Of a stretch of 64,000 nucleotides of DNA, positions 19,308 to 27,551 are shown in pieces. Location: the NCBI RefSeq assembly GCF_001752365.1, contig NZ_MEIY01000001.1, forward strand, positions 290,087 through 354,086, given 5' to 3'. The translations under genes and the position numbers were made by a program. The first letter of the stretch is position 1. Each line of letters begins with the position of its first letter. The DNA is from Marinobacter sp. X15-166B (GTDB lineage Bacteria > Pseudomonadota > Gammaproteobacteria > Pseudomonadales > Oleiphilaceae). A model generated the notes under the pieces. The model worked only from the letters and a program-made list of their open reading frames with translations, was not told where the DNA came from and did not search any database.

Positions 19308-21392
19308 ATGCAGAATAAGAACCCCACGGTACACCTGTTAATCCTGGACCCCTCGCAAAACGACGCCGAAGCGCTGGTCAGCCTGCTGCGCAACTCCGGC
19401 CGGGCAACCCGAGCCCACCGGATCACCTCCGAAGAGGCTCTGGAAGAGGCCATCGACACCCGCAGCTGGGATCTGATGCTCGCCCGGGATGTGGCCCAGG
19501 AACTCAGCCCTGAGGACGCATTAGCGATCATCCGGCGGCTGGACAAAGACATCCCGTTTATTCTGCTGAGCGACAACGACAGCCGGGAGCGCGCCGTGCA
19601 GTTCATGCGTGCCGGCGCTCAGGATCTGGTGCACGCCGACCATACCGACTTATTGGTGCTGACGGTGAAGCGTGAGCTGGCCGCCCTGGAGGCCCGCCGC
19701 AAACAGCGGACGCTCGAAGCACAACTCAGGGAAGCTGATCAGCGATGCCAGCTGCTGCTGGAAAGTTCGAAAGACGCCATTGCCTACATCGACGACGGCA
19801 TGCATATTTACGCCAACCAGTCGTATCTGGACTTTCTGGGCTATGACGACATTGTCGATCTCATGAGTGTCCCGGTTCTGGACACACTGTGCCCGGAGAG
19901 CCAGACCGCCTATCGAAACTTCATCAGAGCGTTCATCGACAAGCCCGAAGACGGTGCCCGCTTTGCCTGCGTCGCCAAACGCAGCGACAACCAGCAGATC
20001 AATGTGATCATGTCGGCGTCAGCCGCGACCTACGATGGCGAGCCCTGCATCCAGGTGATTATCCAGCCAGAGCAGAACGACGCCGAACTGGAAGAGAAAC
20101 TGCGTCAGATCAGCAGCCAGGATCTGCTCACGGGACTTTACAACCGTCAGCACATGATGGATGAACTGGGTGCGGCCATCCTGCAATCCGGTGAGACCCA
20201 CGAAACCGGTGCCCTGGCCTACATCGCCCTCGACAACTTCATTCCTTTGAAAAGCAAGATCGGCATTGCCGGCTCGGACTTGCTGATCGGGGATCTGGCC
20301 ACCCTGTTCAAGGACCTGACCGGCGACGATGTGCTGCTGGCGCGTCTGGGGGACGATGCGTTTGGACTGCTGGCCCAGCGGATGAGCGAGAGCGCCATGG
20401 CCGAGCATTGCCAGATGCTGTGCCAAAAGGTCGAAGATCACCTGTTCCAGATCAATGAGCGCACCATCCAGGTCACCGTGAGCATCGGCGTTGCCGCCAT
20501 CACCGAAAACGCCCCCAAGGCGTCGGAATTGATGGCGCGCGCGCACCTGGCCTCCGCGGAGGTGCGCAAGCTGGAAGGCCACGAACACGGCAATGGCGTG
20601 GTGACCTACAACCCGGCCGATTTTGAGACCGCCGCGGACGGCCATACCGCCGAAGCCATTCAGCGGGCCCTCGACGACGACCGTTTCCGGCTGTACTTCC
20701 AACCGGTCATCAACCTGCGGGGGGAAGACGACGAACTGTATGAAGTCAGCGTGCGCATGCTCAACGCCAACAATGTCGAGCTGACGCCCGATGATTTTCT
20801 GCCACCCACCCGCGCATCGGACATTGCCATCAAGATTGATCGCTGGGTGCTGTTGCAGGCCATCCGGCAACTGGCGGCACTCCGGGCCAAGGGCAAGGAA
20901 ACCCGTCTGTTCGTGACGCTCACGGCAGAAACCCTCCAGGACCGAACCTTCAGCCAGTGGCTCAGCGTCGCCCTCAAGGCGGCGCGCCTGCCCGGCGAAG
21001 CGCTGGTGCTGCAGGTGCATGAGGGGGATGCCAGCACTTACCTGAAACAAACCAAAGAGCTGGGGGCGTCCCTGCAAGAATTGCACTGCAAGCTGGCCAT
21101 CAGTCAGTTCGGCGGTGCCCTGAATCCGTTCAACATCCTCAGACACGTCGACGTCGATTACGTGAAGTTTGACGGTTCGTTTACCGAAGAGATTCAGGGT
21201 AATGAAGAAACCCGGGATCACCTCAAAGAAATGATTCAGAGCCTGCAAAACACGGGCAAACTGACCATCATTCCGCAGGTGGAAAACGCCTCGGTGCTGG
21301 CGACCTTGTGGCAGGTCGGCGCCAACTACGTGCAGGGTTATTATCTGCAGGCGCCGGGGCCGGAAATGAATTACGATTTCAGCGCCCAGTAA
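19308..21392 (+). CDS. fimX: FimX-like c-di-GMP effector (REC-PAS-GGDEF-EAL, degenerate)
   Basis: This 694-residue protein has a response-regulator-like domain (1-130), PAS (about 145-260), GGDEF (about 275-435) and EAL (about 447-690). The REC domain appears to lack the phosphorylatable Asp (DLMLARD). The GGDEF site reads GDDAF (about 346-350) and the EAL site reads EVS (about 478-480), so neither synthesis nor breakdown of c-di-GMP is expected. Known FimX proteins bind c-di-GMP through a dead EAL domain and promote type IV pilus assembly at one pole. Adjacency to the PilZ-like gene and serB matches the Pseudomonas fimX locus. No pilus structural genes are in the window. Confidence 0.9.
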   Translation: MQNKNPTVHLLILDPSQNDAEALVSLLRNSGRATRAHRITSEEALEEAIDTRSWDLMLARDVAQELSPEDALAIIRRLDKDIPFILLSDNDSRERAVQFMRAGAQDLVHADHTDLLVLTVKRELAALEARRKQRTLEAQLREADQRCQLLLESSKDAIAYIDDGMHIYANQSYLDFLGYDDIVDLMSVPVLDTLCPESQTAYRNFIRAFIDKPEDGARFACVAKRSDNQQINVIMSASAATYDGEPCIQVIIQPEQNDAELEEKLRQISSQDLLTGLYNRQHMMDELGAAILQSGETHETGALAYIALDNFIPLKSKIGIAGSDLLIGDLATLFKDLTGDDVLLARLGDDAFGLLAQRMSESAMAEHCQMLCQKVEDHLFQINERTIQVTVSIGVAAITENAPKASELMARAHLASAEVRKLEGHEHGNGVVTYNPADFETAADGHTAEAIQRALDDDRFRLYFQPVINLRGEDDELYEVSVRMLNANNVELTPDDFLPPTRASDIAIKIDRWVLLQAIRQLAALRAKGKETRLFVTLTAETLQDRTFSQWLSVALKAARLPGEALVLQVHEGDASTYLKQTKELGASLQELHCKLAISQFGGALNPFNILRHVDVDYVKFDGSFTEEIQGNEETRDHLKEMIQSLQNTGKLTIIPQVENASVLATLWQVGANYVQGYYLQAPGPEMNYDFSAQ

Positions 21393-21404
21393 GACCAGCT
21401 GCCC

Positions 21405-21449
21405 CCTTCCCCTGCCCCACCCGCGCCGTGCGGCGTTGCCAGGGGAAGG
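21405..21449. terminator. Hairpin between convergent fimX and serB
   Basis: A 10-bp inverted repeat (CCTTCCCCTG at 21405-21414, CAGGGGAAGG at 21440-21449) encloses a second GC-rich palindrome (CGCCG-TG-CGGCG). It lies between the convergent ends of fimX and serB, where a bidirectional terminator is expected. There is no T-run on either side, so it is at best a non-canonical terminator or an RNA-end stabiliser. Confidence 0.4.
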
Positions 21450-21469
21450 TCTGAGCTATGCCGCCGGGC

Positions 21470-22678
21470 CTAGCGGTTTTCACTCTCCCGGAAGCCGATC
21501 AGATACAGCACCGCGTCCAGCCCCAGCGTTGAAATGGCGTGCCGGGCAGACTTTTTCACCAGCGGTTTGGCCCGGAACGCCACACCCAGCCCCGCCTGAC
21601 TCAGCATGGGCAAATCGTTGGCCCCATCGCCCACGGCGATGACCTGCTCCCGGGAAATATGCTCGCGCTCGGCCAGTTCGAGCAACAATTCCGCCTTGCG
21701 CTGACCATCCACAATGGTTCCCGACACCTTGCCGGTGACCTTGCCCTGGTCGATGTCCAGTTCGTTGGCGTACACATAATCAATGCCCAGTTTGCGCTGC
21801 AGATGGCGCGCGAAATAGGTGAAGCCCCCGGACAGGATGGCGGTGCGGTACCCCAAAGCCTTCAAGGTACTGATCAGCAGCTCCGCGCCTTCGGTCAGCT
21901 GCAGACTCTGGGCGACCTCTGCAAGCACCGCCTCATCCAGGCCTTTCAGCAAACTCAGCCGCTCGGCGAAACTCTGGCTGAAATCCAGCTCGCCCTGCAT
22001 GGCCCGCTCGGTGATGGCCGCCACCTGATCCCCCACCCCGGCCTTGTGGGCCAGCTCATCGATCACCTCGGCCTCAATCAGCGTGGAATCCATATCAAAC
22101 ACCACCAGCCGCCGGTTGCGCCGGAAGATCGAATCTTCCTGGAAGGCAATGTCCACGTCCATTTCATTGGCAATTTTCAAAAAATCCGCACGCAACAATT
22201 CCAGGTCCGAGGGCTTGCCGCGCACTGAAAACTCGACGCAGGCGATGCGGTTCTCGGCCCTGTTCAGCGAAGGCCGCGCCGACAGACGGGAAATGTTGTC
22301 AATGTTGAGGCCGTGGCGGGCGGTGATCGCGGATACCCGGGCAATCTGTTCCGCCTGGATGTCCCGCGACATCAGGGTGACGATGTAGCAGGCGCGGTTG
22401 CGACCCGCCGCCCACTGCTGGTATTCCTCCACCGTGATCGGTGCAAACCGCACCTGCAGATCCAGCGCATGCAGACAGAACAGCAGATCGCGGATGACCG
22501 GGGAGGTCTGGGTGGCATCGGGGATTTCCGCCAGAATGCCCCAGGTGAGGTGGTCATGGATAACCGCCTGCCCGATATCCAGGATGCGCACATCGTAACG
22601 CCCCATGATGCCGGTAATTTCCGAGGTCAGGCCGGGTTTGTCACGGCCGGACACATTTATCAATACCAACTCACTCAC
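21470..22678 (-). CDS. serB: Phosphoserine phosphatase SerB
   Basis: SerB performs the last step of serine synthesis, dephosphorylating L-phosphoserine. Two ACT domains (about 1-175) precede a HAD phosphatase domain with [22 protein letters not shown] and [12 protein letters not shown]. The start chosen is the GTG at 22678, preceded by GGGGAG at 10 bases. The upstream TTG at 22699 places that ribosome site inside the gene. The GTG start overlaps the parC stop by 8 bases, which implies coupling. Length of 402 residues matches Pseudomonas SerB. Confidence 0.94.
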   Translation of the reverse strand: MSELVLINVSGRDKPGLTSEITGIMGRYDVRILDIGQAVIHDHLTWGILAEIPDATQTSPVIRDLLFCLHALDLQVRFAPITVEEYQQWAAGRNRACYIVTLMSRDIQAEQIARVSAITARHGLNIDNISRLSARPSLNRAENRIACVEFSVRGKPSDLELLRADFLKIANEMDVDIAFQEDSIFRRNRRLVVFDMDSTLIEAEVIDELAHKAGVGDQVAAITERAMQGELDFSQSFAERLSLLKGLDEAVLAEVAQSLQLTEGAELLISTLKALGYRTAILSGGFTYFARHLQRKLGIDYVYANELDIDQGKVTGKVSGTIVDGQRKAELLLELAEREHISREQVIAVGDGANDLPMLSQAGLGVAFRAKPLVKKSARHAISTLGLDAVLYLIGFRESENR

Positions 22679-24956
22679 TATCTGGTTGCTCCCCTTCAAC
22701 TGTTGCTGCGATCACCTCAACACCATCCACCCGCTGCAAGCCCCGCGGCAGCTTATGCCCCCGGCGGCCACGTTCACCCAGATAATGGTCGAGATCTTTA
22801 AACTGCAGACCCATCTTGCGTTTGCCCGCTTGTATTTCCAGCTCATCCGCGGCGCTGAACACCGCCACGGCGACCACGTATTCTTCCCGGGACTGCGCCC
22901 GCGCCGTTGGTATGCTGATGATTTTATTACCCTTACCCCGAGCCAGCTTGGGCAGTTCTTCCAGCGAAAACACCAGCATCCGCCCTTCGTTGGACACCAC
23001 CGCCAGATACAGCGGCTCGGAGGTGTCCGGTACGGGGACCGGCTGCATGACCCGTGCGCCTTTGGGCACCGTGACCACCGACTTGCCGTTGCGGTTTTTG
23101 CTGAGCATGTCGTTGAGCGTGGTCACAAACCCGTAGCCGCCGTCCGTCACCAGGACGACTTTCCGGCTGGGGTCATCCATCAGCACCCCGGCGAATTCGG
23201 CGCCGGATGGCGGGTTGATGCGTCCGGTCAAGGGTTCGCCCTGCCCCCGGGCAGACGGCAGGGTGTGGGCCGGCAACGCATAGGCGCGACCGGTGGAATC
23301 CAGAAACACCACCTGCTGGCTGTTACGCCCCCGGGCCGCCAGGGCAAACCGGTCCCCGGACCGGTAGCTGAGCCCGGCCGGATCGATGTCGTGCCCGCGG
23401 GCCGCGCGCACCCAGCCTCGCTCGGACAACACCACGGTGATCGGGTCATTGGACACCAGATCGGTTTCACAGAACGCCCGCGCCTCTTCCCGCGCCACGA
23501 TGGGGGAGCGACGCTCGTCGCCGTAGGTGTCGGCGTCGGCCTGCAGTTCGGCCTTGATCAATTCGCGCATGCGCTCTGCCGAGCCCAGAATGGCCTGCAA
23601 TTCGTCCCGCTCGGCTGCCAGCTCATCCTGCTCCGCGCGGATTTTCATCTCTTCCAGCCGGGCCAGATGACGCAGTTTGAGCTCAAGCACGGCTTCGGCC
23701 TGATCCGCCGACAGGCCGAAGCGCGTCATCAACTCCTGTTTGGGTTTGTCTTCGGTGCGGATAATCTCGATCACTTCATCAATGTTGAGATAAGCGATCA
23801 GCAACCCGTCCAGCAAGTGCAGACGCGCCAGCACCTTGTCCAGGCGGTGTTGCAGGCGGCGGCGCACGGTTGCTTTGCGATAATCCAGCCACTCGGTCAG
23901 CAGGGTGTGCAGATTTTTGACCCCGGGGCGACCGTCGTTGCCGATCACATTGATGTTCACCCGGTAGGTTTTTTCCAGATCGGTACTGGCGAACAAGTGC
24001 GCCATTAACCCTTGCTGGTCAATGCGGCTGGAGCGGGGCACGATCACCAGACGGGTCGGGTTTTCGTGATCCGATTCGTCCCGCAAATCGGCCACCATGG
24101 GCAGTTTTTTGGCCTGCATCTGGGCGGCAATCTGCTCCAGTACCCGGTTGCCCGACACCTGGTGGGGCAGATCGGTAACCACAATGTCGCCGTCTTCGTT
24201 CACCCAGCGGGCCCGCATGCGCAGTGACCCCCGACCGGTCTCGTACATCTGCCGCAGGTCTTTGGCGGGGGTGATGATTTCGGCACGGGTGGGGAAATCC
24301 GGGCCCTTGATGTGTTTGCACAGGCCGGCAATGCTGGTGTCGGGGTCGTCGAGCAAACGCACACAGGCGGCGGTGACTTCACGCAGGTTATGGGGCGGTA
24401 TGTCGGTGGCCATGCCCACGGCAATCCCGGTGGTGCCGTTCAGCAGCACGTGGGGCAGCCGCGCCGGCAAGGTGGCGGGTTCGTCCATGGTGCCATCAAA
24501 ATTCGGTATCCAGTCCACGGTACCCTGCCCGAGCTCGGACAGCAGCAGGTCGGCAAACCGGGTCAACCGTGATTCTGTGTACCGCATAGCGGCAAAGGAT
24601 TTCGGGTCGTCTGACGAGCCCCAGTTGCCCTGCCCGTCGACCAACGGGTAGCGGTAAGAAAACGGCTGCGCCATCAGCACCATGGCTTCGTAGCAGGCGC
24701 TGTCGCCGTGGGGATGAAACTTGCCCAGTACGTCACCGACGGTGCGCGCTGACTTTTTGTACTTGGCCGTGGATCTGAGCCCCAGCTCCGACATGGCGTA
24801 CACAATGCGTCGCTGAACAGGCTTCAGGCCATCACCCACATGGGGTAACGCCCGGTCAAGGATGACGTACATGGAGTAATCGAGGTAGGCTTTTTCGGTG
24901 TACTCCCGCAGGGGCACCCGTTCAAAACCCTCATCCGTTGTCTGAAACTCTGGCAT
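22671..24956 (-). CDS. parC: DNA topoisomerase IV subunit A
   Basis: ParC cuts and rejoins DNA to unlink daughter chromosomes, working with ParE encoded about 8 kb away. The catalytic Tyr is in [10 protein letters not shown]. The quinolone-resistance region reads [13 protein letters not shown], with Ser and Glu at the positions equivalent to E. coli 80 and 84, i.e. the sensitive form. The C-terminal beta-pinwheel is present. The ATG at 24956 gives [19 protein letters not shown] and 761 residues, with GAGG upstream. Confidence 0.97.
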   Translation of the reverse strand: MPEFQTTDEGFERVPLREYTEKAYLDYSMYVILDRALPHVGDGLKPVQRRIVYAMSELGLRSTAKYKKSARTVGDVLGKFHPHGDSACYEAMVLMAQPFSYRYPLVDGQGNWGSSDDPKSFAAMRYTESRLTRFADLLLSELGQGTVDWIPNFDGTMDEPATLPARLPHVLLNGTTGIAVGMATDIPPHNLREVTAACVRLLDDPDTSIAGLCKHIKGPDFPTRAEIITPAKDLRQMYETGRGSLRMRARWVNEDGDIVVTDLPHQVSGNRVLEQIAAQMQAKKLPMVADLRDESDHENPTRLVIVPRSSRIDQQGLMAHLFASTDLEKTYRVNINVIGNDGRPGVKNLHTLLTEWLDYRKATVRRRLQHRLDKVLARLHLLDGLLIAYLNIDEVIEIIRTEDKPKQELMTRFGLSADQAEAVLELKLRHLARLEEMKIRAEQDELAAERDELQAILGSAERMRELIKAELQADADTYGDERRSPIVAREEARAFCETDLVSNDPITVVLSERGWVRAARGHDIDPAGLSYRSGDRFALAARGRNSQQVVFLDSTGRAYALPAHTLPSARGQGEPLTGRINPPSGAEFAGVLMDDPSRKVVLVTDGGYGFVTTLNDMLSKNRNGKSVVTVPKGARVMQPVPVPDTSEPLYLAVVSNEGRMLVFSLEELPKLARGKGNKIISIPTARAQSREEYVVAVAVFSAADELEIQAGKRKMGLQFKDLDHYLGERGRRGHKLPRGLQRVDGVEVIAATVEGEQPDSE

Positions 24957-25021
24957 CGACGCCTCTTGCTGATTGAAGTGAATTCCATGCACCGCTGCGG
25001 GCGGTGTGTTTCGGGACGCTT

Positions 25022-25051
25022 ATTATATGGAGCGGTCACCTTATACACCAA
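25022..25051 (-). promoter_or_regulatory. Predicted sigma-70 promoter of parC; gap 24957-25288
   Basis: On the minus strand, TTGGTG (25046-25051), an 18-base spacer and a perfect TATAAT (25022-25027) lie about 65 bases before the parC start. The rest of the 332-base gap up to 25288 is AT-rich, especially 25098-25125. It has no recognisable gene or strong hairpin, and presumably contains the promoter of the small rightward gene at 25289. Confidence 0.65.
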
Positions 25052-25288
25052 CCCGATAGTCTCCGTCATCCCGGTCTGCGTTTTAGCGCGAGAGGGCAGA
25101 AATTAAAATTAACTCTATATTTGCCAGACACTTAGCCAGAAAACCTGCTTCCCAATAGCGGAATTCCCGAATAGAGCGGCGCCGGCCAATGCCCGTATGC
25201 TGATTCCGTATTCAACTCACAGCTCAGACAACTCGTCCGGTTTAACAGCTGGTCGTCCTCGTTATGAAGAGTTCACAGAGCAGATGCT

Positions 25289-25519
25289 ATGAACCCGACC
25301 CTGAAAGCCTGTGCGCAGGCCATGCTGACCGCGCTGACCAATGGCGCCCTGGCGTTTTTGCTGATGCTGGTGGCCGAGTTTGCCATCAGTGGCACGATAC
25401 AGGTGACAGCGCCCTACCTGTGGGCAGGGCTGCTGGTGTGGCTGGTTATCTTTATCGGCCAGTTCTGGCGCCGGCTGCACATCTGTCGACGCAACAGCCA
25501 GCGTGAAGTGTCCGACTGA
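25289..25519 (+). CDS. Small two-helix membrane protein, uncharacterised
   Basis: A 76-residue protein with two hydrophobic segments (about 14-36 and 43-60) and a basic C-terminal tail (WRRLHICRRNSQREVSD), so it is probably an inner-membrane protein. I do not recognise the family. An overlapping rightward frame starting at 25264 lacks such structure and is judged a shadow. The ribosome site (GAGCAG) is weak. It is convergent with the yceI-like gene and separated from it by 20 bases. Confidence 0.55.
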   Translation: MNPTLKACAQAMLTALTNGALAFLLMLVAEFAISGTIQVTAPYLWAGLLVWLVIFIGQFWRRLHICRRNSQREVSD

Positions 25520-25539
25520 CCGAACCAGGCGGTTCCCGG

Positions 25540-26124
25540 TTACTGACGAACCCCTTCTACCGAAATAATCATCTCCACGGTTTCAGACGCCGGCCCGAGG
25601 TCCATCGGGATACCAAAGTCCGCCAGTTTAAGCTCGGTGTTTGCCTCGAAGCCCATCCGGTAGCCGCCCCAGGGGTCCTCACCGTGGCCGATCATGTCGA
25701 CATCCAGCGTAACCTCCCGGGTCACCCCACGGAGGGTCAGATCGCCGACTATCTCGCCCTCGCCGGTGTCATCGTCCAATACAATGCGTTTGCTCTTGAA
25801 GGTGGCCTGAGGAAACTTGTCCACCTGCAGAAAGTCAGCGCTGCGCAAATGCTTGTCCCGCTCGGCGTGGTTGGTGTCCACGCTGCCGGTGTCGACGGTG
25901 ACCGTGACCGAACCGTTCTGCGGGTTGCCCGCGTCGTAGGTAAACTGGCCATCAAACTCGTTGAAGCGCCCATACAGCCAACTGTAACCCAGGTGGGAAA
26001 TCTTGAAGGTAATAAACTGGTGCGCCCCTTCCTGATCAAATTTATAGGTACCGTTCTCGTCGGCGGCGTAGGCGCCCGCAGTGACCGCCAGTGCAACCGC
26101 AGCTGCAACCATTTGTTTTTTCAT
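25540..26124 (-). CDS. YceI family periplasmic protein
   Basis: YceI proteins are secreted lipocalin-like barrels that bind isoprenoid lipids. A signal peptide covers residues 1-20 ([20 protein letters not shown]). The mature part shows the family pattern [28 protein letters not shown] in its first strands and [14 protein letters not shown]. The ATG at 26124 is preferred over 26133 because it gives a normal signal peptide. It follows a cytochrome b561 gene on the same strand, the common yceJ-yceI pairing, where the cytochrome may supply electrons for a lipid or quinone-like ligand. Confidence 0.92.
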   Translation of the reverse strand: MKKQMVAAAVALAVTAGAYAADENGTYKFDQEGAHQFITFKISHLGYSWLYGRFNEFDGQFTYDAGNPQNGSVTVTVDTGSVDTNHAERDKHLRSADFLQVDKFPQATFKSKRIVLDDDTGEGEIVGDLTLRGVTREVTLDVDMIGHGEDPWGGYRMGFEANTELKLADFGIPMDLGPASETVEMIISVEGVRQ

Positions 26125-26126
26125 AC

Positions 26127-26753
26127 TCACCATCCCGATTGACGCCGTGTCCGGCGTGGTCCATTTTTGTGTAGCCCTGGTGTGCGAGCGGAATCACCGC
26201 CCGCGGGGGGACAGACCCAACATTCTGCGCAAGGTTTCATCTTTATCAAAAAATGATGCTTGATGGCGGCCAGACCGTGCACAATCGCCAGCACCACCAG
26301 CGCCCAGGTGGACCAGTAATGCACCAGCCCTGCGGTATCTTCCAGCCGCTTGACCTGCCCGGTCAGCGACGGAACGCTGAACCAGCCGAACACGTCGATG
26401 GCGGAACCATCGGCGGTGGTAATCAGATACCCACTGATCAGGGCAACCAGCATCAGTATATACAGCAGCTGATGGGCCACACGGGCCGCCACCTGCTCCC
26501 AACGCGTGTGCCCGGGCAGCGGTGCCGGCAGCGGGTCGACCAGGCGCCACCCCAGGCGCAGCAACAGCGCCAACAGCAACAGCACGCCTGCGCTTTTGTG
26601 CCAGGCGGGCGCGCGGGTGTACCACTGATGATAATAGGACAGGTCCACCATGTAATAACCCAGGGCGAACAGTCCGAATACGGCCAGCGCCATGAGCCAG
26701 TGGAAGAAGATATGGACACTACCATAACGTGTGGGGGTGTTACGAACGCGCAT
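26127..26753 (-). CDS. Cytochrome b561 family protein, C-terminus probably frameshifted
   Basis: An inner-membrane di-haem b cytochrome with four membrane segments and candidate haem histidines in [38 protein letters not shown] and [22 protein letters not shown]. As written, the tail after KHHF is an implausible, Arg/Pro-rich run to 26127. Adding one base to the A6 run (26248-26253) gives [16 protein letters not shown], the normal family ending, with a stop at 26194. The true gene is therefore likely 26194-26753. It is followed by the yceI-like gene. Confidence 0.88.
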   Translation of the reverse strand: MRVRNTPTRYGSVHIFFHWLMALAVFGLFALGYYMVDLSYYHQWYTRAPAWHKSAGVLLLLALLLRLGWRLVDPLPAPLPGHTRWEQVAARVAHQLLYILMLVALISGYLITTADGSAIDVFGWFSVPSLTGQVKRLEDTAGLVHYWSTWALVVLAIVHGLAAIKHHFLIKMKPCAECWVCPPAGGDSARTPGLHKNGPRRTRRQSGW

Positions 26754-26766
26754 AAACGACGGCCTT

Positions 26767-26794
26767 TTGCCTGTTGCTGGGTTGTGACTATAGT
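26767..26794 (+). promoter_or_regulatory. Predicted promoter of a short rightward transcript
   Basis: TTGCCT (26767-26772), a 16-base spacer and TATAGT (26789-26794) form a good sigma-70 match directed rightward, with expected transcription start near 26801. A second, weaker pair is TTGGAA (26814-26819) and TAGGCT (26836-26841). The -10 lies in a palindrome, GACTATAGTC, so the same bases could also serve the leftward cytochrome gene. Confidence 0.45.
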
Positions 26795-26881
26795 CGCATG
26801 TGGGTTTTACGGATTGGAACTCCTACCAGAGTTGCTAGGCTAGGTCTACCCAATTTATTCACCAACCAGATTGAGGTCAGC

Positions 26882-26929
26882 ATGGAAGTTGAATTTGACG
26901 AGACCGTAGCCATCCCCAGCAACAACTAA
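26882..26929 (+). CDS. Possible 15-residue peptide MEVEFDETVAIPSNN
   Basis: A 15-codon open frame beginning ATG at 26882 is preceded by a GAGGT ribosome site with 4 bases of spacing, and ends TAA at 26927. Seven bases later comes a strong terminator, and a promoter-like sequence lies upstream, so the frame sits on a self-contained transcript of about 170 bases. The peptide is acidic, soluble and lacks a signal. It does not act as a leader for a downstream gene, since the next genes point the other way. I do not recognise it. It may be a peptide, a small RNA with an incidental frame, or both. Confidence 0.4.
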   Translation: MEVEFDETVAIPSNN

Positions 26930-26935
26930 TTCCCT

Positions 26936-26970
26936 GGCGAAGTGGTTGAGCCAACCACTTCGCCTTTCTC
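26936..26970 (+). terminator. Rho-independent terminator of the short transcript
   Basis: A perfect 12-bp stem (GGCGAAGTGGTT at 26936-26947 with AACCACTTCGCC at 26953-26964), loop GAGCC, followed by TTTCTCT. In the other direction it could also end leftward transcripts from the membrane-protein gene at 26975, though no T-run lies on that side. Confidence 0.75.
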
Positions 26971-26974
26971 TCCG

Positions 26975-27166
26975 CTACCCGAACCAGTAACGGATCATCT
27001 GCACAATAATCAGCAAAGCCACCAATGGCAGCACAAACCGGCTGAGACTGCCGTAATCCTTGCCTGCACCCGCCTCGGAACTCTTGCTGGAATAGCGTTC
27101 CAGCAGTGGAATACCCACCAGCAGAACGATAAAAAGCACGCCCAGTATGATCACTAACGCCTTCAT
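26975..27166 (-). CDS. Small membrane protein, uncharacterised
   Basis: A 63-residue protein with a hydrophobic N-terminal segment (MKALVIILGVLFIVLLVGIP), a short polar loop with Ser, Lys and Gly (about 22-42) and a second membrane segment (FVLPLVALLIIVQMIRYWFG). Two-helix inner-membrane proteins of this type are common beside YbiI-like zinc-finger genes, as here. No function is known to me. The start at 27166 has GGGAA a few bases upstream. Confidence 0.65.
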   Translation of the reverse strand: MKALVIILGVLFIVLLVGIPLLERYSSKSSEAGAGKDYGSLSRFVLPLVALLIIVQMIRYWFG

Positions 27167-27215
27167 AGGTTCCCGGCCTTCCAGTGAATCGTGCCCGCAC
27201 CTGGCGTGCCAGCAC

Positions 27216-27482
27216 TCACCTTAACTGGCTGTCCTTACTGGCCCGGCGGTTGATCCCGGAGTGATCGGCCTGCTGACTTTCCAGTTCGGACTGACACCGC
27301 ACACACAGGCGTATTCCCGGCAACGCATTACGGCGCGCCTCCGGAATCACCGCATCGCACTCTTCGCAATGCGCCAGACTTTCGCCCACCCCCAGACGAC
27401 TGCGGGCCAGACTCACTGCGTCCTCCACACTGGCGTCGATCTGATCCTGAACGGCCCCATCGCGGGTCCAACCACCAGCCAT
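27216..27482 (-). CDS. DksA/TraR-type C4 zinc-finger protein (YbiI-like)
   Basis: An 88-residue protein with a short N-terminal helix (VQDQIDASVEDAVSLARSRL) and a four-Cys zinc finger (CEECDAVIPEARRN, then LCVRCQSELE), the DksA/TraR finger. It lacks the long coiled coil that DksA inserts into the RNA polymerase secondary channel, so a DksA-like role is uncertain. AGGAGG lies 5 bases before the ATG. It is 69 bases after the usher gene on the same strand, with a weak own promoter possible (TTGTCA, 18 bases, TATTCA). Confidence 0.85.
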   Translation of the reverse strand: MAGGWTRDGAVQDQIDASVEDAVSLARSRLGVGESLAHCEECDAVIPEARRNALPGIRLCVRCQSELESQQADHSGINRRASKDSQLR

Positions 27483-27551
27483 ACACCCTCCTTAACCTTG
27501 CTCAGAGTGAATACCACTGCCCCAGAAATAATGACAACCCCAGATTGTTTG

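Noticed and set aside
25264..25506. Alternative rightward frame overlapping the small membrane protein
   Set aside because: No hydrophobic or conserved pattern; the frame at 25289 codes a clean two-helix protein.
26787..26796. Palindrome GACTATAGTC as a repressor site
   Set aside because: It coincides with -10-like sequence for one or both directions, which explains it without a repressor.
26877..27215. 112-residue leftward frame over the small membrane gene
   Set aside because: Overlaps the 63-residue membrane protein and the terminator in another frame; composition is not protein-like.
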